NCBI GenBank assembly: GCA_018857735.1
Contig: JABMCL010001084.1
Location: 229,501 to 293,500, forward strand
From: Alviniconcha marisindica
Lineage: Eukaryota > Mollusca > Gastropoda > Provannidae
Reading direction: 5' to 3'
Length of the DNA stretch: 64,000 nucleotides
Below are positions 39,819 through 53,018 of the stretch, piece after piece. The notes under the pieces are model-generated. The model did no database searches, was not told where the DNA came from, and saw only the letters and a program-made list of their open reading frames with translations. The translations under genes and the position numbers were made by a program. Within the stretch, counting starts at the first letter, position 1. Each line of letters opens with the position of its first letter.

Positions 39819-42800
39819 GTTCAGGACACCATTGAAGAGGTGGAAAGAGCAGCAGTTGCTAGTTATATACACTGATGTCTCCTTGCTTGCTCACTGAAGT
39901 CTCCTTGCTTGCTTTGCAGTCGATTGTGAGTCGCCTGAAGGACAATGTGGACGACCACAAACAGTACGATGAGGCGCTGGACATTGCTGGTCGCTGGCTG
40001 GCCACCATGAGTGAGCGCGTTGCTGCCTGCAGTGACACCTCTGGTGACTGGCACGTCATCCAGGACCGCATTGAGGAGATCAAGGTGAGGCCTGTCTTAA
40101 ATGGAGATGGTGATGATGGTGTTTATGTTGGTGATGGTGATGATGATTCAGACTTGCAAATGCCTCCAAAGTCCATTCGAATACAACATTCTCAGTGAAC
40201 TTAAAATGTGGAAAGGCTTTAAAAAAAAAAAAATGTAGACCATAGGACAAACAGTTGGCTCCAGTCCTAATTTGTTTTAACATAGACCATAAAACAGAAG
40301 CACATTACACTTGACATGCAGGTAATGAGTGTCTGTATGTGTGTCCAGGATGTGACCGCCAGCATGGACGAGGGCCTGGCCAAAGTGAACTACGTGTGTG
40401 ACCAGGCGGAGAAGATTCTCCCCAACACCTCCGTGGAGGGAAAGAAGCTCATCGAGCAGCAGGTCACAGAACTCACCAATGACTGGGTATGTTGCTTTTT
40501 ACCTTCATCTCTCTTTCTTCTTTGGGAGTCTGTGTCTGCACGCACTAATACTTTCTTGGGTACAGGATTGCCCTGGTTCCCTCATGCTTCTCCAAAGATT
40601 GTTAATGCTGTGTTCCCCACCCTATCCCACCCCGCCACAAAAATGAACAAATATGACACAAAGCTTTGAAAAGTTTGCCCAGAATACATATGCACAGAAT
40701 GTTTGTAGAAAAAAATACAGTAATTCTTTTTGTGTTTTGGACAAATGTGGAAGTTGCACTGGCTGTGTAACTTGAGTTTAAACACCAAGCAGCCAAGGGG
40801 TGGATGTTGGGGGGTGGGTGGTGTGGGGGGGTGTAGACCACATGGTGATTACAGGGCAGGGAGTGGCTGGGGGGAGGAGGGGGGCAGAGGTCATCTGTGG
40901 AATGAGCAGAGCAGGTGGTAGCAGATGAGAGGAGAGAGAGAGAGCCACGGGACAACCTGAGGGGCGCCTTGCACCAGGCTCGCAAATTGCCAGAGATTTG
41001 TTTTACCTAGTGCTATAGAGTGAATGCAAGGATTGACTGATTCACACCCCTGCACACACAAAATGTACAGTATATGGGACTGATTGGGCTGATTTTGATG
41101 AAGAGATCACACAGCTCTGAGCATACTTGTGTACTTGCGGCAGTGCCTGGGGGAATATATTTCTTTGTCTTCTGGATGTATAGTGTGACAGCTACTTAGG
41201 AAAACATGGTTATGTACCTTTTGAAGACAGTAACCCTAAAACAGAATTACAGCACAACTGCACAAGTAAAAAAAAAAAAAAATAAAAAAAAAAAATGCCC
41301 CAGAGCAGAGAACTGTGACATTTTTACACTTACTTGCCTCACGCAGGAGAAGCTGAACAAGTCGATCGCAGAGTGTACGACCATGCTGGAGGGCGTGCAG
41401 CAGCGATGGCACGAGTACGAGCAGTACTACGGCAGTCTGGTGCGCTGGCTGGCTGACACAGAGAATGTGCTGCGCCACGACCCGGAACCCAGGGCGCTGC
41501 TTGTGGAGCGCAAGGCTCAGCTCGACAAGTACAAGGTGAGATACAATCATTTGTTGTTGTTTTTTGTTTTAAAAATAAAGTGTGATGACCTAGAACCCAG
41601 GGCGCTGCTTGTGGAGCACAAAGCTCAGCTCAACAAGCACAAGGTGAGATACAATCATTTGTTATTGTTTTTTTAATTTTTATGAAGTGTGACAACCCAG
41701 AACCCAGGGCGCTGCTTGTGGAGCGCAAGGCTCAGCTCGACAAGTACAAGGTGAGATACAATCATTTGGTGTGGGTTTTTGGGGTTGTTGTTTTTGCATG
41801 GTGTCGAAACAGTGCCATCTGTCCTGGTCTGGAAGCAGAGTGGCTGATGGGTTTTCAGTCTGACGTTTATCAGTAAGTTTGTTTTTTTCAACGCAGAGCT
41901 TCTTTGTTTGATCCAGTCTTGATCTTCGCCCTGATATAACTGTGTTGGTTGACTGGGCATCAAACAACAGCTTTGGGTGCAGACAACAAGGTGAAATGTA
42001 ATGTGTTTAAATGACGTACTGTGTGTGTGTTGCAGCTGATCCTGTCTGACATTGAGAACCACCGCCGTCTGGTGAACGAGCTGACAGAGAGAGTGGCCAA
42101 CCTGGAGGCGCTGTGCGACAACCCCGAGGGGACAGTGCACAATGCTTACTTGAAAGCCAAGGGGGCCAGTTCACAGTCCTCTTGATAACTCAGGGGGGAC
42201 AGTGCACAATCCTTACTTTGATAACTCAAGGGGGACAGTGCACAATCCTTACTTTGATAACTCAAGGGGACAGTGCACAATCCTTACTTTTATAACTCAA
42301 GGGGACTGCACAATCCTTACTTTGATAACTCAAGGGGGACAGTGCACAATCCTTACTTTGATAACTCAAGGGGGACAGTGCACAATCCTTTGATAACTCA
42401 AGGGGGACAGTGCACAATCCTTACTTTGATAACTCGAGGGGGACAGTGCACAATCCTTACTTTGATAACTCAAGGGGGACAGTGCACAATCCTTACTTTG
42501 ATAACTCAAGGGGGACAGTGCACAATCCTTACTTTGATAACTCAAGAGGGACAGTGCACAATCCTTACTTTGATAACTCAAGAGGGACAGTGCACAATCC
42601 TATTGATAACTCAAGAGGGACATGCACAATCCTTACTTTGATAACTCAGGGGACAGTGCACAATCCTTACTTTGATAACTCAAGGGAAGTGATCTTATTT
42701 GTCCAGACATCAATCCTTACTTTGATAACTCAAGGGGACAGTGCACAATCCTTACTTTGATAACTCAAGAGGGACAGTGCACAATCCTTACTTTGATAAC

Positions 42801-45800
42801 TCAAGAGGGACAGTGCACAATCCTATTGCATCTCACGACAAATCTGAAGGAGTTTTGCTTGTCAGTGTGCCTGCTAGATATCTGTCCCAGCAAATTGTTG
42901 AAGAAGTTGGATCTGAGCTGTCCAGACATCATATCCTGCTAGATCTCTGTCACTGCAACTTGTTGAAGAACTCCAATCTGCGCTGTCCAGTGGTCATGCC
43001 CTGTTGTTTTAGAGGCCAGATCTACTGAACATCAATTTGGCATTCGATGCTGAGAAGTCCCGGAGGAAAGCAATAAGTTCTTAGTATCTAACCCAGACAA
43101 CAGAGCTCAGGGGCTGTGTGAGAGTCGAGCTGAATGAGCTGGGCTCCCCATCCCTAATAATCCATGTTGTTTGTGGATGTAAAGCAACATTGAACTTGAA
43201 CCCAGAAAACTGCACAGGTTGCATCATGGCGAGAAGCTAGGCGCAGCAGCTCATCAAAGTAGGCAACTGGGAATGGAAAAATGGTTGAGTGATGTTTTTC
43301 TTCATACTTTAACTTCACCTGAAGAAAGAGAAGAAGAAAAAGAATTTAGTTAGTTAGTTGGTGCTTTGAGCCCAGTCAACCACAAAGGATTTCATCAAGG
43401 CTAAAAGAAAAAGAAGAAAATTGAGCACAATTTCACTAGTAGAATTGTGATTACTTGACAATTGATTCTGTTGACGTTCAGGACCTGGTGGAAGCGCAGC
43501 AGCGTCTGTACGATGAGCACCACGACTTCCATGAGGCCCAGCAGGAGTGTGAGAAGTGGCTGCTGCAGATGTCCTTCCGCCTCATGGCCCACAACTCCCT
43601 CAACGTCTCCTCCATGGAGCTCACTGAGCGACAGATTGAGAAACACAGGGTAGGGATTCGCATGCTTTGCCCACTTTGAATGTTTCTACCTGACATCAGT
43701 CAGTAAACAGATGTTAAGGTTTTGTTGTCATTGAAGATGTTGCCCAGGGTTGCTTTGTTTTTTAAAGAAAAGAAGGGGTGCAGTTGTTTTTTAAATTTTC
43801 TTTTGGAGAAAGAGGTAGAACTGCAACCCCCCACCCCACCCCTTCTTCAAATAAATGACACACTGAAAAAGAAAAGAAAAAGATCGGAGGAGCAGGGGGA
43901 GGAAAAAGGCTTCAACAACAAAAGCACCCACACAGCACCAACATTAAAAAAACTTTTTTATGAAGGGTATGTGACCATACCATGTGTTCAGCACTTTCAG
44001 GGCAAACTTTCAGATTATAATTGTATGTCAAGGTGTTGATTAGATTTCATAGCTTTGTATGTAATTCATTTAACAGGGCATTAAGAACCAATCAGATAGA
44101 TCTGATCTTTGTATCTCTCTCTCTCTATATATATATATATGTGTGTGTATCATTGTATGTCTGTGGCTATGCATGGGTGCATGTGCATGCATCTTGGTGT
44201 GCTTGCATGTGTTATGTGGATGCACTCAATGCTACGCAGGTGCTGCTGCGCGAGATAGAAGATTACCGCTTGACCCTGGACAGCGTCAACCGGTTGGGGC
44301 AGCAGCTGATGATGAACAACGCCCGCATTCCCCGCCTGACGCAGCAGGTGCAGGCCCAGCTCCAGAATCTGGAGGAGAGCTACATGAACCTGCAGTCCAC
44401 CGCCCATCAAATCAGAGTGAGTACCCCTCACCCCGCCTCTTGCACTCAACACTGTGCTGTTTCTTTTCAACCAGTTGCTGGTTGGTCGGTTGGTTGGTTG
44501 GTCGGTCAGTTTGTGCGTTTTTGTCCTGTTTGTCTCCTTTTTTTTTTTTTTAACCTTTTTTCTTTTCGTTTCTGTTTGGTTTGTTTGTGTTTGATTTTTG
44601 TTTGTTGGTTTTTCTCTCCAAAGTTTTGTTTGTTTTTGTTTCTTTCTACCCCCACCCCGCTCCCCAGTGTGATGGATGCAGAAATTTAGGCTGCACGAGT
44701 TTTTGAAGCTTGTAGGTGGAGTGATGAGCTTGCACCTGTTGCATTTTGAAGTTGGAAGTCTATAACAGTTTAAAAATAATGCTTAATATGTTTTGGGCTT
44801 CAAAAAGATAACTGTCATTGTGTTGACGGAGCACTGGGGGGGGGGGGGGGGGGGGTCTATTTTGAATTGTAATGATTTCTATGTCTTCAAGTTAAATCAT
44901 TTCCATTTCAAGATTTTGGTAATATTTTTTAAAAAGAGGAAAAAAAGAAAAGTTGAAAAAAAAGAAAAAAGTCCAGTTGAGACTGGACGCAGAAGGAGAG
45001 AGAGTGTCGTACATATTTCTGCCTCCATCACACTCCCACCCTGGCAGGGCTTGATCCACTGAGTGGCAAGGAAAACACTGTTGTATCCGTAACCAGCTTG
45101 GATTAGCAGCAGCCAGTCTAGGTGGCACTCGCTTAGACCGCAGTTCACTTCCCACCTCCAGAATTCACCTTGATATAGTAACCGTAATGGTTGACTGGGC
45201 GTAAAACACCAAGTTACTTACTTACTCCCACCAGAACAGTGTTAAAATTTCATTCCTATAGAAACAGCAGCATCAACAAAGGGGGTGTGTGGTGGGGTGG
45301 GGTGGGGGGCATGGGGGCTGTCAGACAACTAGCTTCTAATATGGTCTAATTTCACCGTGCTGTGAACAGATGTAAAATAAAACATTGATTGATTGATTGA
45401 CAACTAGCTTTATACCAAACATAATTCTTCAGTTTGGTATCAAACTTCTGTGAAATCTGCAAAGAGTAAAACAATGGGGGGTTGGGGGGGAATGGTGTGG
45501 GAGGGGGCGTGAGGGGGGAGAGGACACAGTGATAAATGAATAAAATCAGTGTGAATTCAAGATTAATCGCAAAATCTGAATGTTTGACCAGGAAAACAAA
45601 GCAGCGTGCGTGTTAAGTGGCTAAGTTTCATAATCAAAATGTATTTCATCAGTAGAGCCGACCTGACGGAGAAGCACTTCTTCAAAATTTGATCTTAGCA
45701 TTAAAACTTCCTGACCTTGACCAGTCCTCAGAGTTGTCATTTTATCAAGCACATACATTCTGTCCTGGCTTGTTAAACAGAATGGAATACAATGCAGTGA

Positions 45801-48509
45801 GAGGGTAAGACCGTGTCCACTTCTCGTCCCAGAGTCTGTTTTGACGTCAGTCACTGCACTTGTGACTGATGGCCCTTCTCTGAGGATCAAGACCCTACCG
45901 GTTCATGGCCTTTTCAAATCAGATTTTTCTCTCCTTTTTAGTTCCTGTTTTATTCTGTGAAGACGGAAATGCTACGGACTGCAAGCAAAAGTTGATGTGT
46001 GCACACCCTTCAACCCTTCATACAGCTCCTTTCTTTCCGGTTATAGTTGTATGCCAATTGCTGCTTTGAGATACCCCCTCCCCTTCCTCTACCTTGGAAT
46101 GTCTCATTTTTCTGTGATAGACGTACGACAAACCCCATATACACAAAAACCATCCTGTTGCCAACCTAGCTGTGATATCTGAGAGCGTTGCGAGAACAAG
46201 TGTGAATTAATTTTAGTGAATGTTGCTGAGAATCTCCCACGTGTATATATATATATCCATGTGCTGCATGGTTTCCATGGTGGTATGATAATGTTGACGT
46301 ATCCGCCGGTGCCGCATGGTACGCCGCGGAAAGTGGGTGTGTTTTCCTTTGTCGCTTTGCCTGAGCTATCACCCTGCCCCCTCTCTCTGCACCCTGGCAA
46401 CGCACTGAGGCCGAAAACCAGCTAATTCACACAGGCGTTTTGGTTTCCACTTCACGTTTCTGCTTACCATGTTGTTGCCGTGTACATTCAAGTTTTTTTG
46501 TTTAGTTTTTTTGTCTTTCCTTTAAACATTTTTATTTTTTATTTTTTAGATAGTGTTATTTTTCAGTTTGGTTTTACAGATAGTTCAGAAGTGTTTTGAG
46601 GGTTTGATTATTATTACATTTTTGGGGTTATTATCATTAATTTTTTTTTTTGAAATTATGTTTCTAGTTCTAGTTGTTAACCTGTGGTTTGAACTCTAAT
46701 ACAGCTAACCTCACCAGATCACTGAACGTCTTGTGTTCATGCTTTTAAATTTGTTTTTGTTCCTTCTGCCTCCTGAGTAACTCAGATTCATATGCTTGTT
46801 CTGGTAGCCTTTAAACCACAGCAGTTTTGACTGGCTGCTGTCATTTTTAAGCTTAGCGGACACATTGCCAAATGTGTTATTTTAATTGATGTTTTAGAGA
46901 ATGAGTTGGAAGTCGCGCTTAGAGTTGGAGGAAGAATGAAGTTGTATGCCATCACTTATTGAAAAAAGAAACAGCGTGACAAGGATTCTGTCTGGAGTAT
47001 GGAATCAATATCAGCCCATAACCTGTAGAAGTAAAATGAAAAAGCCAACAAATTTACAATTGTGAAAATAGGCACTTTGCTAAGAGGATAAATTCCCATC
47101 GATGTGATTACTAGGGACACAATGCCAGCAACATCAATGCCTTATGCACCATTCAGTTGTTGTGGTACAATTTTAGATCTGTAACGCATGAAATTATAAC
47201 GACATAAATTTGTAATTATGTTAGAAAGGGATGTGTGGGGAGATAAGAATCTGTCATGGTATCAGTATACTCTGAAGAGATGGGTAAATCTGAAACATCT
47301 GGCAAGTTTGAATGGTAACCTAGGGTGTCGAAGGTCTGTAATGTAGCAGTAATGGCTTCCTACAGCAGGGTTTGTCTCGGAGGGGGATGGACTGAGGGAG
47401 TGTGGGTTGGGGAGGAGAAATGCATAGGCAGTACCCCCTGGTCATAAAAAATGATTGCTGTGGTTTGAAGGCTTGCTCTCTTTCCTGGGTGTTGGTGCCT
47501 TTTGCATTACCTTACGTGGTCTGTTTGTGCTCTGGGGTAGGAGTCTAAATGAAGGAAATTGTATGCTTTCAGTGTTCAGTTTTTGTTTGTTTGTTTTTGA
47601 TTTTATTTATTTATTTACTGTCAAAGTTGGGTTATAGGTCCTGAAGGTGCTAAGCATGAATCGCCCCCCTGTATCTGTGCATGTATTCTCTTTGAGGAGG
47701 CTTACATCAACTTATGCATGCAAATGTAGCCTTTCAGTATAGTTATGTACTGTCTGTATATATAATCCATGATCAAGTTTTCCATCTTTTTTTTTAATTT
47801 GTAACTTACAGAGTAACAAATATTAGGTTGCTTTGGTGTCCCTCAGTGTGTTGTTGGATGCTGTGTATTGTAACTGAGAGAGGAATACAAAGTTTTGGGT
47901 AGCTGAGCTGAATATTGTTGTAATCTGTTGTCATTTTAACATGCATGTGAGACTGGTACACAGTGGAACCTTACTGAACAACACCCCAGACATGTTGCAA
48001 GTATGGTTTTTAGGTTCTAGCACTGCTCTCTCTTCATTGTTTCGCTCCTGTTTGCCACAGTTAAAATTTCAGTTACCCACATAGGTGCTGGTTCTTAGGC
48101 CTTTTTCACTTTTTCTGTAATCTTTCTGTATTTAATGAACTCTGCCTGTTAGCAAAAAAGAAAAGAAAAAAAAAAAGAAAAAAAAAAAATCTGCCTGTTA
48201 GCACACTGTTGAGACCAGGAATGACATTCTTTTGAACACTTAAACTATCTGCAAGGACTGCCAGATTATGACTTTTCCGATAAAAACACATTGTGCTAGT
48301 GGGTTGTCTAGCACTAATCAGAATGCTAAAGTTCTGACTTCCTTGAAATTGGGAATGCAGACCGTTCAGTGAGAGCGCAGGTTGAAAAGAAAAATGTAAT
48401 TTTCAAAATGAATTGATGATGTCTGGCACCTTTAACCATTACTTGCAACTTGTGCGTTAAACTTTTGTCATCGAACATGGGCATGGGATGGGCCAGTTAT
48501 TTGAAAAAC

Positions 48510-48587
<78 letters not shown>

Positions 48588-48739
48588 GCAAGCAAAACCA
48601 AAAACAACAACCACATTTGACAGAAAAAGAAATTGATTTTTTTTTTTAATGCAGTTATATCACAGCAAAACACATTTACCATAACACAGTATTTGATAAG
48701 GAACAGAGAATTTGTTTTTGAGGTATGAACATTTCAAAA

Positions 48740-48804
<65 letters not shown>

Positions 48805-51800
48805 TGCCACTTTTAATTGTCCAGTTTGACTTGAAGCTTGTTAGTGGGCCTGGTTACAAAGGACGATGTCAGTGAGGTTCCACTGTGTACATGTTGTACA
48901 GCGGAGTGACATGGAGCCTGTACTGATGCATTGTCTTTGCTCCTTCCCTACAGGCCGTGTTGGATCACTTAGATTTGTACTGGTACCCCTACTACAGTAA
49001 GGAGTACGGGTACAAGCGTAAGCCCCTCTTCTGAGGACCCGATTCATTTGAGGCATCTGCTCTTTTCTGACTTCACCCTGCTCCGTTCCTTCATCAGCCA
49101 TTGACAGTTGTACTGATCTTAAGACTTGTTACCGTTTGAAGCTGCACCCACGCGTGAGAACAGTACAGAATTGGCCTTGGCTCGCGCTCACAGATTCATT
49201 GCTGCAGTACAGTTTTTCAGTCTTGTGGATATGTGAGGGGAGGAGATAGAGTGACTGCGAAATTACCTTGTGGTTTTGCTATCATTTATGTCAAAACGAA
49301 GAAGACTTTGATTCAGTGGTGTGCACGTGTTGTAGACTTGACTCAGTGCCGTGGGCATCGGTGAAGGCCTAGTGGTTGTTTCAGGGTCATGAGTGATCAA
49401 GCCATCCATAACGGTGTGATATTTGTCTTTTGCAGATGGCACAAATCGCCACTGTTACTTCCCGTGTAAAGTTTCGTTTTTTCTAGACGTACTGTCTGCT
49501 TTGTTCTTGTAAGCTTGCTAGGCTTAGTGCCTCTATGCCAGTCGAGTGTGTCTGCGTGCTCCTTTACTATTTAAATCGTAATAAATATAATAGCTTTTTT
49601 TTTTTTTCTGGAACTATTTATGCTGTACCTGTAAGTCTCACTGGATTATTCCGTTTTCTTGTTAACATTTATGAAAACTGTCATAAGGAGTGTGTAGTTA
49701 AGTATGCTCACATTTCTCTTCTTGTTTTAGGGGAATTAGGCTGTGTAAAAAAAACTGCTAGCCTTGATACTGATAGCTGTAGTTTAAAAAAAGAGCTACT
49801 AACCATTATACCTGAGTGAACAAAATGTATCTACAGTAGTAGTACAATAGATTTCTACACACATTTGTTTAAAAGCACTTTCATACATAAAAATGTATTT
49901 ATATATTTTTTGTATTTGGTTCAAGAACTTCATGTACTGAGTTGTGTGTTGTGCATTATAAAAAAAGAAGAATTACACACACTTCATATATATATATATC
50001 TTTTCACTAGCACACAAATATTTATGCTGTTTCTGGACTCGTAAAGTAGATATAGTCCATAGTATTATTATTATAACCTTTCTTGAACATGAAAGACTGG
50101 ATCAAAAGTCATGGTCTGTCTTGTCAATAGAAGAAATACAGTGGATGAAATAAAGGAAGAAAGACTGTCGTGAAACCCATAAAAAATCATGCTATTGGGC
50201 TTCTTTTGTTTTGTTTTTGGTGTGTGTGCTTTTGTTGGCTTTGTTGGTTTTATGAATCTACAAGTAACTGTGATATGGATACATATATATATATTCCAAA
50301 AAAAATTTTATTTTTTATTTTTTTGTAGACTGTTATTACAGCTTATGCACCCAAATAAATGATCCGTCCAACTTCTAGAGCATTCCATCCAAGTTTCCTT
50401 TTATATTTGTTCTTGTTATTTGAACTATTTCAGTCAGTATTACAACCATTGTGGTCTGCAAGATTGTTTTGGTTCATAACTTCTGAAGTAAATCGGTGCT
50501 ATATTTAATTCCGTGCCTATTTTTATTTTTTTCTCCAGTGATAAATCAGTGGTCTGAGAGGTACTAGTATTCTTTTTACATGAACTTATTTTTGCATATA
50601 TGTAGAAGAGGATATTTGAAACAGTGTTCGCTCATCTGAAGTTCTGAAAATCCCAGATAAAAAGTGAAGAAGTGATTGTGGATGTTTCATAAAAACTTAA
50701 CTTTTGTTTTTTTGTTTTTGTTTTTTAATTTTTTTTTACACTAAACTAGCTTGCTATCTTTGATTAGGTTCCTGATTTCTGCCTGTTCCTGATTTCGGCC
50801 TGTTCCTGATTTCTTCCTAACATAGCTGTGATGTCTAAGTTTTCTGAACACTAAAATAGCTATGATGTCTAAGTTTTCTGAACACTAAAATAGCTGTGAT
50901 GTCTGAGTTTTCTGAACACTAAAATAGCTATGATATCTAAGTTTTCTGAACACTAAAATAGCTGTGATGTCTATGTTTTCTGAACACTAAAATAGCTATG
51001 ATGTCTAAGTTTTCTGAACACTAAAATAGCTGTGATGTCTGAGTTTTCTGAACACTAAAATAGCTATGATATCTAAGTTTTCTGAACATTAAAATAGCTG
51101 TGATGTCTATGTTTTCTGAACACTAAAATAGCTATGATGTCTAAGTTTCTGAACATTAAATAGCTGTGATGTCTGAGTTTTCTGAACACTAAAATAGCTA
51201 TGATATCTAAGTTTTCTGAACACTAAAATAGCTGTGATGTCTATGTTTTCTGAACACTAAAATAGCTGTGATGTCTGAGTTTTCTGAACACTAAATTAGC
51301 TATGATGTCTAAGTTTTCTGAACACTTAAATAGCTGTGATGTCTTTACTTTGTGAACACTAGTGTTTAGTTGAACTTAAGGGATAGCCACAGTTTTTGAG
51401 TGGATGGAGACTTTTTACTTTTTTTCTTTTCTTTTCTCCCCCCCCCCCCCCCATCTGATGTTGTTGTTCGGGCAAAGGGTAACTTGAAGGTGTTTCTTCT
51501 CCCCACCCTCAATCTTTTCTTCTAAACAACAGAAATTTTGTATGTTCTAGTTATTTGGAAAAACATGTTTTTATGAGCTGTACAAGTGTTTGCTTTCAAC
51601 AAAAAATGTTTAGGAAAGTAATGCAGAGAACAGTTTATATCAGTATTAACAGGAACTGTTGTGTTCCTGGATACTTGTGGTGTTCACATCTGCGTGTGGA
51701 GAACTGAGAATTGTTGCTTTTTTGTGTGTGTGGTTGTGGATGCAGAGTCAGCTAAATTACAGTCAGAGTTGTAAAGTTATGTGTATGTGCGTGTCAAAAA

Positions 51801-52815
51801 AATGTTTCTTTTCAAAGAAGAAAATGTGCTATCAAATAATATAAACTAATTGTTGACTCATCGTTCATCAGTAACTTTACTATGCTCATCCAGTTATTGT
51901 AGCTAGTATACATGTGTATGTACAAGCATCATTAATTTTAGTGCTACCTGTGTTACACTTTAACAACCAAACTCTCACCTTTAGCAAGTATGTTGTGATA
52001 TTAATATTCCCTTCCACATAGCCACTGAAGTATAACGTTTTTGTTCTGTTACTGACAGCATTGTTATATTCCTTGATGGATGTGCTGGAAATGTACAGTT
52101 TTATTTTTCTAATAAATTTTTATTAGAAGACACACAGAGTGGCCTTGTTTAGAGAGAGTGTGTGTGCGGTAGAGAGTGTGAGTGAATGTGAAGTTGGCAA
52201 CAGGATGGTATATGTACATTGAATTAAGGTTATAGACACCCTTTGCAACTCTCTTACACTACCCCTCACTAATTAAATGAAAAGACGTTTCAGTTTATTC
52301 TTCCCCACCAACTATCAACCACAGGCTTCAGTCCATGCCTTGCTTTGTTTGTTTGTTTGTTCGTTTGTTCAAGCAACAAGTACCTGTTGTTTTTCTGTTC
52401 AGTATGTTTATGACTATATATGGTTGGTTATGTATTGTGCTCAGTCCTGACCTTTGCCAGAACAAACCAGGTGAGTACAGTAAAACTTGCTCTGAGCAAC
52501 TTCGCAAATTTTATGTCGCCTACCATAAAATTACACTTGCCAGGATGTGGTTACATGTTGGTAATAATAATGAAATGTTTGAAGAGCAGGAACCTCAAGC
52601 ATAAAAATGGAGGTGTACACAATTTGAATATAAACTACGTTCCATGTTGAGACACAGGAAGTGGAAAACAATAACAATGACTACAAGCAATTCAAATTCA
52701 AGACCTACACTACACACACATACACACTCACACATGCACACACACGAACATATGTACATGCCTGCACACACGCAAAAACACACACACACACACACACATG
52801 CCTGCACACACAGGT

Positions 52816-52880
<65 letters not shown>

Positions 52881-52893
52881 CCTGCACACACAG

Positions 52894-52942
<49 letters not shown>

Positions 52943-52977
52943 ACCCCCTCACATACACATAAGCGCTCACGCACGCA

Positions 52978-53018
<41 letters not shown>

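Larger units (their letters stand above)
44417..48953 (+). other. Intron 36, 4.5 kb, mostly unique
   Basis: Holds GGTTGGTC-type short repeats (44475), a poly-G run (44829), a short mobile tail (45164), an AATAAAACATTGATTGATTG retroelement-like end (45372), and (CA)n tracts (48510, 48739). No exon or promoter could be supported between 44417 and 48953. Confidence 0.6.
49035..52140 (+). other. Probable 3' UTR of the short isoform
   Basis: AT-rich sequence without exons. AATAAA hexamers at 49580, 50149, 50354 and 52111 are candidate poly(A) signals; the last lies in TTTATTTTTCTAATAAATTT. It contains the 34-bp array at 50815. The true end is not decided by sequence alone. Confidence 0.45.

Noticed and set aside
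41591..41750. Two extra coding exons after E33
   Set aside because: The copies have donors but no acceptor, and the three-helix length is already complete at 109 aa.
49018..49023. GTAAGC inside the terminal exon as an internal donor
   Set aside because: It would leave phase 1, whereas E37 starts in phase 0 as judged by its spectrin frame.
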